A DNA stretch of 64,000 nt from AP-15 sp963737145 (GTDB lineage Bacteria; Pseudomonadota; Alphaproteobacteria; ATCC43930; CGMCC-115725): NCBI GenBank assembly GCA_963737145.1, contig CAVTRO010000005.1:1-64000 (forward strand). Reading direction: 5' to 3'. Position numbers and translations under genes: made by a program. Below the pieces are notes generated by a model. The model saw nothing but the letters and a program-made list of their open reading frames with translations, searched no databases and was not told the DNA's origin. The stretch's first letter is position 1. Each line of letters starts with the position of its first letter. Of the stretch, positions 49,249 through 58,986 are shown in pieces.

Positions 49249-49841
49249 CGGCTCGTCGTCGCAGCACCCTCGCCGCCTCGGTCGGATTGGCCCTGGCCGC
49301 CTGCGCCCAGACCCCACCGCCGGAAGGCTCCGCTCAGCCGAGCGCCGCGGCCGCCGCCCCGGCGACCGAAGCAGTCCCATCGCGGTTCGTCGGCCTGATC
49401 GGCACCAGGGCGCAACATGCGCCGCCGTTTCTCGGCGTGCCCGAAACAAATTTTTATTTGCTGCGCAGCTTCCTTGACCGGCAGACCGGCGAGACTCGCC
49501 ACCAGCTTTACGTCTCGGACAGCTATTCGGGCCCGGAGCGGCGCTGGGACGCTGCGCGCGACGGCGCCGGACACGCTCTGCGCTTCCTCGAGATCAACCG
49601 GCGCCAGATCACCTGCGAGGGCGGCTGCTCCTATGCGGAGGAATTCGCTGCCGACATTCCGGAAAGCGAGCTGCGCGCGAACCCCAACGGGCTGAAGGTT
49701 ACCTTCGGCGCAAAATCGGGCGCGGAAAAGACGATTTCCGTTAGCGGCAGCCAGATCAGCGCACAGCTCGCCGCGGTGGACGCCGTGCACAACCGCGCAA
49801 TACCGGCCGCCGCGCCGCCTCCCTCTCGCCCTTATCAGTAA
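49245..49841 (+). CDS. Hypothetical lipoprotein
   Basis: A 198-residue predicted lipoprotein with signal and lipobox LAACAQ (RRSTLAASVGLALAACAQTP). After an Ala/Pro-rich linker it has a small domain with LIGTRAQHAPPFLGVPETNF, YLLRSFLDRQTGETRHQLYV, and two Cys in ITCEGGCSYAEEF that could form a disulfide. I do not recognise the family. Its ATG overlaps the CoA-transferase stop. The 3' end overlaps the opposite-strand small gene by seven bases. Confidence 0.7.
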   Translation: MTARRRSTLAASVGLALAACAQTPPPEGSAQPSAAAAAPATEAVPSRFVGLIGTRAQHAPPFLGVPETNFYLLRSFLDRQTGETRHQLYVSDSYSGPERRWDAARDGAGHALRFLEINRRQITCEGGCSYAEEFAADIPESELRANPNGLKVTFGAKSGAEKTISVSGSQISAQLAAVDAVHNRAIPAAAPPPSRPYQ

Positions 49842-50128
49842 GTGCCGGCACTCATCCCGTTCTGGCCGAGCGGGATCGTCTTGCACCCGTCGACGTCCTG
49901 CGCGGATGGAAGGCCGAATCCGACGCATGGATCGTGCTGCGGAATAACCGCCGAGGCGAGATGGCGCCGCGGATGCGAGTCGGCGCGTGGGCACGCCACA
50001 GCGCTGACCCCGGCGAGCAGCAATACCAAGAGCAGAAGCAGCGCCCAGGCCGCGGCCACGACTTGCCAGCCTCCGATTTGGCGGTCGTCGGCCGGCTGCG
50101 CACGTTCGAGTTCAATGGCATCGATCAT
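49835..50128 (-). CDS. Small single-span membrane protein, hypothetical
   Basis: A possible 97-residue protein: acidic start MIDAIELERAQPADDRQIGG, one strong membrane helix (VVAAAWALLLLLVLLLAGVS), then a Cys/His-containing tail. ACGAGG upstream is a weak ribosome-binding site. I do not recognise it. The hydrophobic segment is convincing, but coding status is uncertain because the frame could also be by chance in GC-rich DNA. Confidence 0.42.
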   Translation of the reverse strand: MIDAIELERAQPADDRQIGGWQVVAAAWALLLLLVLLLAGVSAVACPRADSHPRRHLASAVIPQHDPCVGFGLPSAQDVDGCKTIPLGQNGMSAGTY

Positions 50129-50306
50129 GGTCTGCCTCGTGATGTTGCGCCGCACCAATCAGGTAGGCGGCTTCTCCTGTGCAGACCCCTGCGACCAATC
50201 GGCCATGCCATCACATTGTGGTGATTGACGTTGGCTGCCGCGCCGTCATCGACCCGGCTCGGATCGCGCCCTATATTCGGTCTGTGACACCAAAGGAGGC
50301 CGAGGC

Positions 50307-51326
50307 ATGAAATTCGGGCTTTTCGGCGGGGCGCGCGCTCGCGGCGGCCCGGCCGGCGACAGCTCCGCCTATCACGACTTCATCAATTACGTCGTCGAGG
50401 CCGAGAAGCTCGGTTTTTCGAGCGTCTTTCTGGTCGAGCACCATTTCACCGGCTTTGGCCAGGTCTCGGCGTCGATGAGCCTGCTTGCCTATCTGGCCGC
50501 CCGCACCGAGCGCATTCGTCTCGGCACCGCGGTCGTCGTACTGCCTTGGCACAATCCGATCCTCGTCGCCGAGCAGGCTGCGACGCTCGATTTGTTGTCG
50601 AACGGCCGCCTCGATTTCGGGGTCGGCAAGGGCTACCGGATGTACGAATTCTCCGGCTTCTGCATCCCGTCCGAGGAGGCGACCGAGCGGTTCGATGAGG
50701 CGATGGACGTGATCCGCAAGGCGTGGACGAGCCACGGCCGGTTTTCGCACCACGGCAAGCGCTGGCATTTCGATAACGTCGTCGTCGAGCCGTACCCGAT
50801 CCAGCAGCCGCACCCGCCATTCTGGCTCGGCGCCGGCAGCGCCGAATCGATCCGCCGCGCCGCGCGCGACGGCTACAACCTCCTGCTCGACCAGATCGCC
50901 CCGACCGATCTGATCCTCGAGCGCGTCGCCACCTTCCGCCATGAATGCGAGCGGGTCGGGCGGCGTTACGACCCGATGATGGTCGGCGTGACCCGCGGGC
51001 TGCAGATCGTCCACAACGAAGAAGAGCGCAAGCGCGCCATCGTCACGCGCCGGCAGGTGCTGAAGAACATCGGCGACCTCGCCCGCGGCCCCGGCGCGGA
51101 GCGGTATGCGCACATCAAGGAAGACGAGGGTTCGTTCGTGCTCGACGATGCGCCGCTGCTTGGCACTCCGGAGGAGATCATCACGCAGCTGAAGCGGCTC
51201 GAAGCCGGCGGCGTCGAGAATGTGCTGTTCGCCGCCCCCGGCGCTTCGGTTGCCGGGCTGCGCACCTTTGCCGAGGAAATCATGCCCGCCTTCGACCAGG
51301 AGCCGATGGCCCTCGCGCAAGTGTAG
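50307..51326 (+). CDS. LLM-class flavin-dependent oxidoreductase (luciferase-like monooxygenase)
   Basis: A 339-residue TIM-barrel enzyme that uses FMN or F420 supplied by a reductase. Typical parts are the start MKFGLFGGARARGGPAGDSS, AEKLGFSSVFLVEHHFTGFG, ERIRLGTAVVVLPWHNPILV and NGRLDFGVGKGYRMYEFSGF. The GTPEEIITQLKRLEAGGVEN ending fits the bacterial-luciferase alpha-chain type. AAGGAGGCC precedes the ATG. Its 3' end faces pxpC, with two bases between stops. The substrate is unknown. Confidence 0.9.
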   Translation: MKFGLFGGARARGGPAGDSSAYHDFINYVVEAEKLGFSSVFLVEHHFTGFGQVSASMSLLAYLAARTERIRLGTAVVVLPWHNPILVAEQAATLDLLSNGRLDFGVGKGYRMYEFSGFCIPSEEATERFDEAMDVIRKAWTSHGRFSHHGKRWHFDNVVVEPYPIQQPHPPFWLGAGSAESIRRAARDGYNLLLDQIAPTDLILERVATFRHECERVGRRYDPMMVGVTRGLQIVHNEEERKRAIVTRRQVLKNIGDLARGPGAERYAHIKEDEGSFVLDDAPLLGTPEEIITQLKRLEAGGVENVLFAAPGASVAGLRTFAEEIMPAFDQEPMALAQV

Positions 51327-51328
51327 CC

Positions 51329-52363
51329 TTACTCGAAGCCGGTGGTGACGCCGCTGATCAAGTTCTCGCCGTAGAGCGACCCGGTATCGACACCATTGTC
51401 GTTCGGCACCGGCTCGAGCGCAGCGACGAGCTTGGCGAATTCGCGTTCCGCCTCCCGGCACATTTCTTCGGCGGCTTCGAGCTCGACCGATGCGAAACGC
51501 AGTGGATCGCCGGGACGGCACCTGCCCAGCCTCGGCAAGTCGGCGGAAATCACGGTGGCAATTTTCGGGTAGCCACCGGTGGTCTGGTGATCGGCGAGCA
51601 GCACGATCGGCTGCCCCGAGCCGGGAACCTGGATCGAGCCGGTAGCGATCGCGTCGGAGACGATGTCCCAACCGCGCCGGTGCCGCAGCGGCGGGCCATC
51701 CAGGCGCATGCCCATGCGGTCGGCGTCTTTCGACACCCGGAACTCGGCGTCGAGCAGTGTCGCGAGCGTCTCTTTTCGAAAATACGTCTGCTGCGGCCCG
51801 AGGACGATGCGGATCGGCTGGTCAGGCGGCTCAGAAGGCAGAGCGGGTGCCCGCAGCTCGTTCCGCTCGGAGGCGCACCCAACCGCCAACGGTATGACAT
51901 CGTCGCGTTGTAGGGCGCGCCCGTTCAACCCGCCGAGCGCCGCCCGTACGTAAGTCGAAGCGCTGCCGAGGACCTTCGGCACCGCGATGCCGCCCTCGAC
52001 CGCGAGATAGCAGCAGCCGGATTGGCGGCCGAGCACGATTTGCACGGTTCCGCCCCGCTGGACTGTCGCGCTTTGCCCCGCGGCCACCACCCTCGGGTTC
52101 TCGCCGCGGATGCCGAGACTGGCGCCGGTCCCGACGAGCGCGAGCCGTGCGGTGTCTGCGGCGATCTCGAGGATCGGCCCGCTTACCAGGATTTCGAGCG
52201 CCGCCCTTCCCTGCTGGTTGCCGACCAGCGCATTGGCGAGGCGCAGACCGAAGCCGTCGAGCGCGCCTGAGACCGGCACCCCGATATTCTGGTAACCGAC
52301 CCTTCCGAGGTCCTGCACCGTCGTGTGAAGACCGGGGACCAATACCTTGAAACCGGTTGTCAT
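51329..52363 (-). CDS. pxpC: 5-oxoprolinase subunit PxpC
   Basis: A 344-residue subunit of the PxpABC 5-oxoprolinase, which uses ATP to open pyroglutamate to glutamate. It belongs to the biotin-dependent carboxyltransferase/KipA (AHS2) family: KVLVPGLHTTVQDLGRVGYQ, GVPVSGALDGFGLRLANALV, RKETLATLLDAEFRVSKDAD and VLLADHQTTGGYPKIATVIS are characteristic. It overlaps the end of pxpB by four bases (ATGA), and the two would be translated together. Confidence 0.94.
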   Translation of the reverse strand: MTTGFKVLVPGLHTTVQDLGRVGYQNIGVPVSGALDGFGLRLANALVGNQQGRAALEILVSGPILEIAADTARLALVGTGASLGIRGENPRVVAAGQSATVQRGGTVQIVLGRQSGCCYLAVEGGIAVPKVLGSASTYVRAALGGLNGRALQRDDVIPLAVGCASERNELRAPALPSEPPDQPIRIVLGPQQTYFRKETLATLLDAEFRVSKDADRMGMRLDGPPLRHRRGWDIVSDAIATGSIQVPGSGQPIVLLADHQTTGGYPKIATVISADLPRLGRCRPGDPLRFASVELEAAEEMCREAEREFAKLVAALEPVPNDNGVDTGSLYGENLISGVTTGFE

Positions 52364-53082
52364 TCCGCTGCCGGTGCGCTCTCGATTTCATAGCTGCGGT
52401 TATCGACCGCTAGGCGGAACGACGCGAAAGCGGCCGCATCGATCGGCTGGAACTTGACTGCGTCGCCTGGCGCGAAGAGTGCTGGGTTGGGGCGCTCGGG
52501 GTCGAACATGCGGATCGGGGTCGCGCCGATCAGATGCCACCCGCCGGGGCTCTCGTAGGGGTAGATCGCGGTCAGCGAGGTGGCGATCGAGATCGACCCG
52601 GCCGGCACGCGCAGCCTCGGATCGGCGCGCCGCGGCAAAACCAATTGCAGCGGCAGATCGCCCATATAGGGGAAGCCGGGCAGAAACCCGAGCATATAGA
52701 CGTGGAACCGGGTGCCGCTGTGCAACGCGACGACCTCGTTCGGCGTCAGCCCGGTCAGACGCGCCACTTCTGCCAGATCGGGGGCGAATTCGCCCTCATA
52801 ACAGGCCGGCACGTGCCACAGCCTTGCGCCGGCGCGCGGATTGTCACCGAGATCGAACAAGGGCTCGATCGCGCCCTGCAGCTCGCCCCGGCTCGTCACC
52901 AGAGGATCGTAATAGATCGTCAGCGATCGGAAGGTGGGTACCGTCTCGACGATCCCGGCCGGCGCGTTCGACCGGATGATCGTATCGAGGCGCAGCACGC
53001 ACTCGCTCAGCTCCCGGTCGACCCGATCGCCGAACTCGACGACGAGGGCGCGGTCGCCGGCCGACACGAAGCGCACTTTCAT
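52360..53082 (-). CDS. pxpB: 5-oxoprolinase subunit PxpB
   Basis: A 240-residue KipI/AHS1-family protein that pairs with PxpC. It starts MKVRFVSAGDRALVVEFGDR and contains HSGTRFHVYMLGFLPGFPYM, RRADPRLRVPAGSISIATSL and YPYESPGGWHLIGATPIRMF, all hallmarks of the family. An in-frame ATG at 53109 is possible, but 53082 begins the conserved sequence. The start is 60 bases from the divergent pxpA start. Confidence 0.95.
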   Translation of the reverse strand: MKVRFVSAGDRALVVEFGDRVDRELSECVLRLDTIIRSNAPAGIVETVPTFRSLTIYYDPLVTSRGELQGAIEPLFDLGDNPRAGARLWHVPACYEGEFAPDLAEVARLTGLTPNEVVALHSGTRFHVYMLGFLPGFPYMGDLPLQLVLPRRADPRLRVPAGSISIATSLTAIYPYESPGGWHLIGATPIRMFDPERPNPALFAPGDAVKFQPIDAAAFASFRLAVDNRSYEIESAPAAE

Positions 53083-53142
53083 CGCTTTCCCTGGTAGACT
53101 GGCGAGCACGGCGGTGGTGGCCGATCAAAGCGAGGAGGCGGC

Positions 53143-53919
53143 ATGCCCAAAGAAATCAATCTCAACGCCGATATGGGCGAGGGTTTTGGGGCGTATGACA
53201 TCGGCGACGATGCCGGGCTGCTCAAGGTCATTCGGTCGGCGAGCATCGCCTGCGGGTTCCACGCCGGCGATCCGGTGACGATGCAGCGGCTGGTCACCGA
53301 GGCCGCTGCCCAGGGTGTCAGCATCGGTGCGCATCCCGGCTTCAACGACCTCTGGGGTTTTGGGCGGCGGCGCATCGACATGAACCCTCGCGAGCTCGAA
53401 TACATGATCGCCTACCAGATCGGCGCATTGCAGGCGATGGCCTGCTATGCCGGCGCCAAGGTGACGCATTTGAAACCGCACGGCGCGCTCAACAATATGG
53501 CCGCCGAGGACATCGAGCTGGCGCTGGCGATCGGCCGGGCGATCAAGACGGTCGACCGGGACATCATCTATGTCGCCCTCGCCGGCTCGGCGATGGAAAA
53601 GGCGGGGCGGGAGCTGGGGCTGCCGGTGGCGCGCGAAGGGTTTTGCGACCGGCTCTACGATGATGACGGCAACCTGACCTCGCGCAAAATACCGGGCGCG
53701 GTGCTCCGTGACCCCGAAGTGGTAAGTGAGCGCGTCGTCCACATGGTGCTGAACGAGGAGATCGTCTCGCGCAATGGCAAGCCGCTGAAGGTGCGGCTCG
53801 ACACGTTGTGCGTGCACGGCGACGAGCCGAGCGGCGTCATCGCCGCGCGCGCCGCGCGACAAGGTCTCGAGGCCGCCGGCGTGCGCGTCGTGCCCTTACC
53901 CGAGATGACCCTCGGCTGA
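53143..53919 (+). CDS. pxpA: 5-oxoprolinase subunit PxpA
   Basis: A 258-residue LamB/YcsF-family protein, the hydrolytic subunit of 5-oxoprolinase. Diagnostic parts are EINLNADMGEGFGAYDIGDD, SIACGFHAGDPVTMQRLVTE, GAHPGFNDLWGFGRRRIDMN and KVTHLKPHGALNNMAAEDIE, ending with VRLDTLCVHGDEPSGV. GAGGAGGCGGC precedes the ATG. In most genomes pxpABC lie in one operon; here pxpA faces away from pxpBC, and a 60-base interval serves both starts. Confidence 0.95.
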   Translation: MPKEINLNADMGEGFGAYDIGDDAGLLKVIRSASIACGFHAGDPVTMQRLVTEAAAQGVSIGAHPGFNDLWGFGRRRIDMNPRELEYMIAYQIGALQAMACYAGAKVTHLKPHGALNNMAAEDIELALAIGRAIKTVDRDIIYVALAGSAMEKAGRELGLPVAREGFCDRLYDDDGNLTSRKIPGAVLRDPEVVSERVVHMVLNEEIVSRNGKPLKVRLDTLCVHGDEPSGVIAARAARQGLEAAGVRVVPLPEMTLG

Positions 53920-53923
53920 AATT

Positions 53924-54427
53924 CTAGCGCCGGGAACGGCTGTCGAGGATTGTTGGCAGGGTCACCGGGCGAAATCCCCAGACATCGACCCCGACATCGA
54001 ACTGCCTTGGCTGAGGCTTCAACCTACCGTGGCTATGGCCGTGCAGGTTGACCCAGCCCTTGTCCATGCCGCGCCACGACCGAAACGGGTAATGGCACAA
54101 CACCAGAGAGACGCCGTCCACCGTGATCTCCGCATAGGGCTGCACGCTCTCCCAGCCGTCGAGCTCCGTCGTCCCCGTCGGATCGTTGTTGCCGGTGACG
54201 AGGTGCTTATGGCCGTGCAGCCGGGCGAGAATTTCCGCGACCACCTCCGTCTTCTGGCGAATGGCAAAATCGCCGAGGTGCCAAACCACATCATCCGGTC
54301 CGACCGCCTCGTTCCAGCGCTCCACCATCCCCTCATTCATTGCACCGACCGAGGAAAATGGGCGCCGGTAAACTCCCAAAGCGCCGCCATGACCGAAATG
54401 CGTGTCGCTGATGAAAAACGTGATCAT
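53924..54427 (-). CDS. Metallophosphoesterase
   Basis: A 167-residue calcineurin-like phosphoesterase. The metal motifs are FISDTHFGHGGA at the N-terminus, VVWHLGDFA, VTGNNDPTGT, and two C-terminal His motifs in LCHYPF and NLHGHSHGR. Small proteins of this type are phosphatases, phosphodiesterases or 2',3'-cyclic nucleotide enzymes. ATG 54427 overlaps the stop of the molybdenum hydroxylase gene, and the next gene end (pxpA) is five bases away on the other strand. Confidence 0.9.
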   Translation of the reverse strand: MITFFISDTHFGHGGALGVYRRPFSSVGAMNEGMVERWNEAVGPDDVVWHLGDFAIRQKTEVVAEILARLHGHKHLVTGNNDPTGTTELDGWESVQPYAEITVDGVSLVLCHYPFRSWRGMDKGWVNLHGHSHGRLKPQPRQFDVGVDVWGFRPVTLPTILDSRSRR

Positions 54428-56797
54428 TCCCCGGCGTTGGCGCGAATGACGCGCCACACGCGCTCAGGCGTGACGGGCATCTCAAGGTGGGTGACGCCGA
54501 GATCGGCCAGCGCGTCGACGATGGCATTGACAATGACGCCGAGCGCCGGGGTAATGCCGCCTTCGCCGCCGCCGCGAAACCCCAACGGGTGAGTCGTCGA
54601 CGGGACTTCGCTGATTGCCGTTGCAAAGAACGGCAGGTCGGCGGCTCGCGGCATCGCATAATCCATAAACGACCCTGAGAGGAGCTGGCCGCTCCCGGTA
54701 TCATAGACGCATTGCTCGAACAGCGCCTGGCCGGCGCCCTGCGCGATCCCGCCATGGGTCTGGCCGTGCAGAATCAGCGGGTTGACGGCGCGGCCGACAT
54801 CGTCGACGGCGGTGTAGCGGACAATCTCGACAGCCCCGGTTTCGAGGTCGATCTCGACTTCGCAGACATGAAACCCGTGCGGGAAGGAGGCAACCCGGCT
54901 CGTGACCTCGCCGATACCGGCAAGCGGCCCGCGCAGCTCCTCGGGCAGGCTCGAATCGTCCTGCGCCGCCGCCGCGACGGCGAACAGGCCGAGCGAGCGG
55001 TCGGTACCGGCAACGGTGAAATGCCCGTCGGCGAAATCGATGTCGGCCTCCGCTGCCTCGAGCCGGTGCGAGCTGATGCGCCGGCCCCTCTCGATGATTT
55101 CGCCCGCGGCGCCGTGCACGGTTATGCTCGCAAGACGCAGCGAGCGTCCCGAATGCGAGCCGGCGCCGATCGCGACGCGGTCGGTGTCGCCGGTTGACGA
55201 GCCGCACGCAATCGGCCCGCACGCCGAGCCATTCGCCGAGCAGCTGCGCAAAGCTCGTCTCGTGGCCCTGTCCGCTCGACAAGGTGCCGACGACCATCTC
55301 GACAATCCCTTCCGGACGCACCGTAACCTCGGCGCGTTCTTGCGGCGCGCCGCTCTGCAACTCGACATAGGCGCCGAGTCCGATGCCGCGCCGCCGGCCG
55401 CGCGCCTCGGCCTCTCTCCGGCGCGCCGCGAACCCGTCCCAATCGGCCAACGCCAATGCCCGGTTCAGCACCGCATGATATTCGCCGCTGTCATAGGTCA
55501 TGCCGAACGGGTTGGCATAGGGCAGTGAGGCGGCTGGGATCAGGTTCTTGCGGCGCAAGGCGACCCGGTCGAAGTCATTTGCGCGGGCCGCGATATCGAT
55601 CAGCCGCTCGATGACGAACATGACCTCGGGCCGCCCGGCGCTGCGGTAGGGGCTGGTCGGCGCCGTGTTGCTCAGCACCGCCCGCGCCCGCACCCGCGCC
55701 GCCGGGATTCGGTAGAGGCTCGACATCAGCTCGGTGCCCTTGGTCAACGGCACAAAGGACGCGGCGTAGGCGCCGAGATTGCTGAGGTTCGCGGCCCGCA
55801 ATGCAAGGAAGCTGCCTTCCGCATCCAGCGCAAGCTCGGCCTCGACCCTGAGATCGCGGGCCTGGTGGTCGCTGAGAAACGCCTCCTGCCGCTCGCCGTT
55901 CCATTTGACCGGAAGGCCGAGCCGGCGCGCCGCCCAGGCGACGAGCGCGAATTCAGGGTAGGACGAGTTCCGCGTGCCGAAATTGCCGCCGACGTCGCGG
56001 GCGATGACCCGCACCTTGTCCTTCGGCAGACCGAGCATCGCCGACACATCCTGCCGCGGCCGCCCGATACTCCCGCCACCGGCGTAGAGCGTGATCCGGC
56101 CGCTCGCCGGATCGAATTCAGCGAGCGCGGCGCGCGGCTCCATCGGCACACCGGTGACGCGCTGCACCCAGGTCGAGAGCCGGGCGATGTGGGCGGCTGC
56201 CGCGAAGGCTCCTTGCGTGGCCTCATGATCGCCGACGCCGGCGTCGAGCACGAGGTTTGGTCCACCCCCGTCGAGCAGTGACGGGGCGTCCTCGAAGACC
56301 GCCGCCGCCGAACTCGTTACCGGAGTGAGCGGCAGATAATCGACGCGCACGGCCTCGGCCGCATCCTTTGCCGAGGCGAGCGTCTCGGCAACGACGAAGG
56401 CCACGGCCTCGCCGACAAATCGCGTCCGTTCAACCGCCAGAGGGTACTGCCGGCTCGCGGAAGGCGGCACCCGATCGAGATTTTCGAGACGAATGTCTGG
56501 CGGGTGGCGAGCCGCTGGCGAATAGATCATCGGGCCGAGCCCATCCGCGACATAGTCGGCACCCGTCAGAACGGCGAGCACACCAGGGATCGCCCAGGCG
56601 CGTTCAGTTCTGATCGCGGTTATCCGCGCATGCGCATGAGGCGATCGCACCACTACTGCGTAGACTTGGCCCACGAGGTTGAAATCGTCGCTGTAGCAGC
56701 CGCGGCCGGTCAGCAGACGCAAATCTTCCAGGCGCGGCAAAGGCTCGCCGATGCCGGCGCGGGCCGGGTGCGGGGGAGGCGAGGAGGGGGCGGTCAT
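54424..56797 (-). CDS. Second xanthine dehydrogenase-family molybdopterin-binding subunit (one frameshift)
   Basis: A large subunit of about 790 residues, similar in layout to the one at 42886-45204 but clearly a different gene. It begins with GEPLPRLEDLRLLTGRGCYS, followed by ARDVGGNFGTRNSSYPEFAL, GTLSSGQGHETSFAQLLGEW and, after a one-base shift near 55197, GDTDRVAIGAGSHSGRSLRL. The C-terminal motif GFRGGGEGGITPALGVIVNA keeps the catalytic Glu. The shift lies between VRLVN and TGDTDRV. No small subunits are adjacent. Its stop overlaps the phosphoesterase start. Confidence 0.86.
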
Positions 56798-56886
56798 GTC
56801 GTCGGGATTGTCCCATCATCCGCGCTTGACAGCCAGCGGAAAGGCCTTATGTGAATGTGACACACATTAACATGAGGGTGCCGTTC

Positions 56887-57318
56887 ATGCAGGCGTTTGC
56901 GGCGCAACTGGACGACATTGGCAAGCCGGCCTGGATCGCGCTGACGGTGGTCAGCTTAATCCTGTTCTGGCCGCTGGGCCTCTTGGTTCTCGGGTTCTTG
57001 ATAGGGAGTGGGCGTATGGCATGCTGGAAAAACGGCGGCACGGACCGTTGGCAGCGTCGCATGGAGCGCATGCAGCGGCGGATGGAACGGATGCAGGGGG
57101 CCGCGGAGCGATGGGGCTGCGGCGGCTATCGTGCTTCGAGCGGCAACTATGCCTTTGACGAGTACCGCGCCGAAACCTTGCGCCGTCTCGAAGAAGAGCA
57201 GCGCGAATTTATGACGTTCCTCGACCGCCTGCGCCATGCGAAGGACAAGGCGGAATTCGACCAGTTCATGGCGGAGCACCGGCGTACCTCCAACGGCTCG
57301 CAGGCGCAGACCGGCTGA
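56887..57318 (+). CDS. DUF2852 small membrane protein
   Basis: A protein of about 143 residues with one membrane helix (WIALTVVSLILFWPLGLLVL) followed by a basic, Met/Arg-rich stretch with two copies of RMERMQ, then YAFDEYRAETLRRLEEEQRE and FLDRLRHAKDKAEFDQFMAE. This order is the DUF2852 signature; the function is unknown. I choose ATG 56887, preceded by GAGGGTG; in-frame starts at 56851 (GTG) and 56872 are possible. It lies just upstream of a double-hairpin repeat. Confidence 0.78.
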   Translation: MQAFAAQLDDIGKPAWIALTVVSLILFWPLGLLVLGFLIGSGRMACWKNGGTDRWQRRMERMQRRMERMQGAAERWGCGGYRASSGNYAFDEYRAETLRRLEEEQREFMTFLDRLRHAKDKAEFDQFMAEHRRTSNGSQAQTG

Positions 57319-57361
57319 CTTTTTCAGGCTAAAGCCCTCACCCACCGCCGCCAGCGCGGCG

Positions 57362-57465
57362 GTCCCCCCTCTCCCGCAATGCGGGAGAGGAGCTTTTCGA
57401 TCACCGCGTTATAGCCCCTCTCCCGCACCGCGGGAGAGCAAGGCGAGGCGGGTGAGGGTGTCGCC
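57362..57465. repeat. Double-hairpin repeat downstream of DUF2852
   Basis: Two hairpins: CCTCTCCCGC-aat-GCGGGAGAGG at about 57368-57390 and CTCTCCCGC-acc-GCGGGAGAG at about 57418-57438, then aaggcgaggcgggtgagggt. The spacer cttttcgatcaccgcgttat corresponds to ctttgcgatattggggactg in the copy at 25328-25436. Here the element lies between convergent genes and could act as a bidirectional terminator. Confidence 0.82.
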
Positions 57466-57468
57466 GCC

Positions 57469-58648
57469 CTAAAAGACGCCGCGGCTGCGGAGCCCGGCAA
57501 TCGCTTCCGCATCATAGCCGAGCTCGCGCAGCACGGCATCGGTGTGCTCGCCCTGGTCGGGGGTCGGGCGCAGCTCGTCAGGCTGCGGGTAGCCGCTCAT
57601 ATGGATAGGCTGGCCGACCACCTTTTGCGGACCGAGCTTCGGATGGTTGACCGGCTTGGCGATCCCGAGATGGTGCACTTGCGGATCGGCAAACGTCTGG
57701 TCGATCGTGTTGATCGGCCCGCACGGCACGCCTGCCTTGTTGAGCCGCTCGACCCAATAAGCGTTCGGATGCTGCCGAATGATTTCGGCGAGATGCGCAT
57801 TGAGCGCCGGCCGGTTTCTCGCACGCGCGGCGACCGTCGCGAAATCAGGACTATCGGCCAGGTCCGTCGACCCCGCCACATCGCAAAAGCGCCGCCACAG
57901 ATTGTCGCCAGAGGCGGCGATGTTGATGTATCCATCGGCGGTCTGGAACATGCCGGTGCCGGGGGAGGTCGGGTGGAAATTGCCTTCCTGGCCGGCGACC
58001 TCGCCCTTCATCAGGTAACGCGCCGCCTGGAAGTCCAGCATGAAGATCTGCGCTTCGAGAAGCGAGGTGTGCACCCATTGGCCCTCGCCGGTGCGCTCGC
58101 GGTTGAGCAGCGCCAGCACGATTCCATAAGACAGCAAGAGCCCGGCCGAGGTGTCGTTGATCGCGATGCCGACCCGCACCGGGCCTTGTCCGGGGTGGCC
58201 GGTAATCGACATGAGGCCGCCCATGCCCTGGGCGATCTGGTCGACCCCGGCCCGCCCGGCATAAGGCCCGTCCTGGCCAAAGCCGGAGATGCTGCCGTAG
58301 ACGATGCGCGGGTTGACCTTGCGCACCGCTTCGTAATCGATGCCGAGCCGGTGCTTCACGTCGGATTTGTAGTTCTCGACGATGACATCGGCGCGTTCGG
58401 CGAGCTTGAAAAAGATCTCCCGGCCCTCGTCGCTCTTCAGGTTCAACGTCATCGCCCGCTTGTTGCGGTGCAGGTTCTGAAAATCGGGACCGTCGCGGCG
58501 GCTGCCGGTCGCGTCCACGCAGCTCGCCGGAGGGTTCGATCTTGATCACCTGCGCGCCCCAATCGCCGAGCTGGCGCACCGCGGTCGGCCCGGCGCGATG
58601 CGCGGTCAGATCAATGACGAGGAAGTCGTTGAGCGGGAGTGGCGTCAT
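57469..58648 (-). CDS. CaiB/BaiF-type CoA-transferase, second copy (one frameshift)
   Basis: An enzyme of about 392 residues related to, but not identical with, the one at 48112. It starts PLNDFLVIDLTAHRAGPTAV, then GDWGAQVIKIEP; a one-base shift near 58530 leads into PASCVDATGSRRDGPDFQNL followed by HRNKRAMTLNLKSDEGREIF. The catalytic Asp is in AGRAGVDQIAQGMGGLMSIT. The closing region LGPQKVVGQPIHMSGYP is typical. The break falls in a short CCTCC run, so a base-calling error is likely. The substrate is unknown. Confidence 0.87.
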
Positions 58649-58770
58649 TGGATTTCTCCAGCCAGCAGGACGTAGTCTCGACCGTGATTTTGCGCCGCAA
58701 GTTTGGCGACTTCAACCGCGACCGCCGTTCCGATATCCTCTCGCAACACAGCGGCGACACCTGACCGGCC

Positions 58771-58950
58771 ATGGAGCGCGACAGCAGGCGCATTGCTCGG
58801 GAGTGGAACCGGGAGATCGAGGCGGAAATACGCCGTCTTGCTGCGCGGCGAGACGAGCGGTGGGGCCGGTTCGTCGTCTGGACGGTGCTGGAGCTGGTCT
58901 GGCTGGTGGCAGTGTTTGCCGTGCTCGGTGTTTTCAGCCGGCTGCACTGA
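58771..58950 (+). CDS. 59-residue single-span membrane protein
   Basis: A short open frame with a basic amphipathic N-terminus (MERDSRRIAREWNREIEAEI, then RRLAARRDERW) and one C-terminal membrane helix (FVVWTVLELVWLVAVFAVLG). The sharp split between a charged helix and a hydrophobic helix, and its location in a space free of other genes, make it a plausible small protein. No clear ribosome-binding site is seen (gcggcgacacctgaccggcc upstream). I do not recognise a family. Confidence 0.5.
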   Translation: MERDSRRIAREWNREIEAEIRRLAARRDERWGRFVVWTVLELVWLVAVFAVLGVFSRLH

Positions 58951-58986
58951 GAAGCGAAGCAGCGCGGTGCCTCGCCCGCGCTGCCG

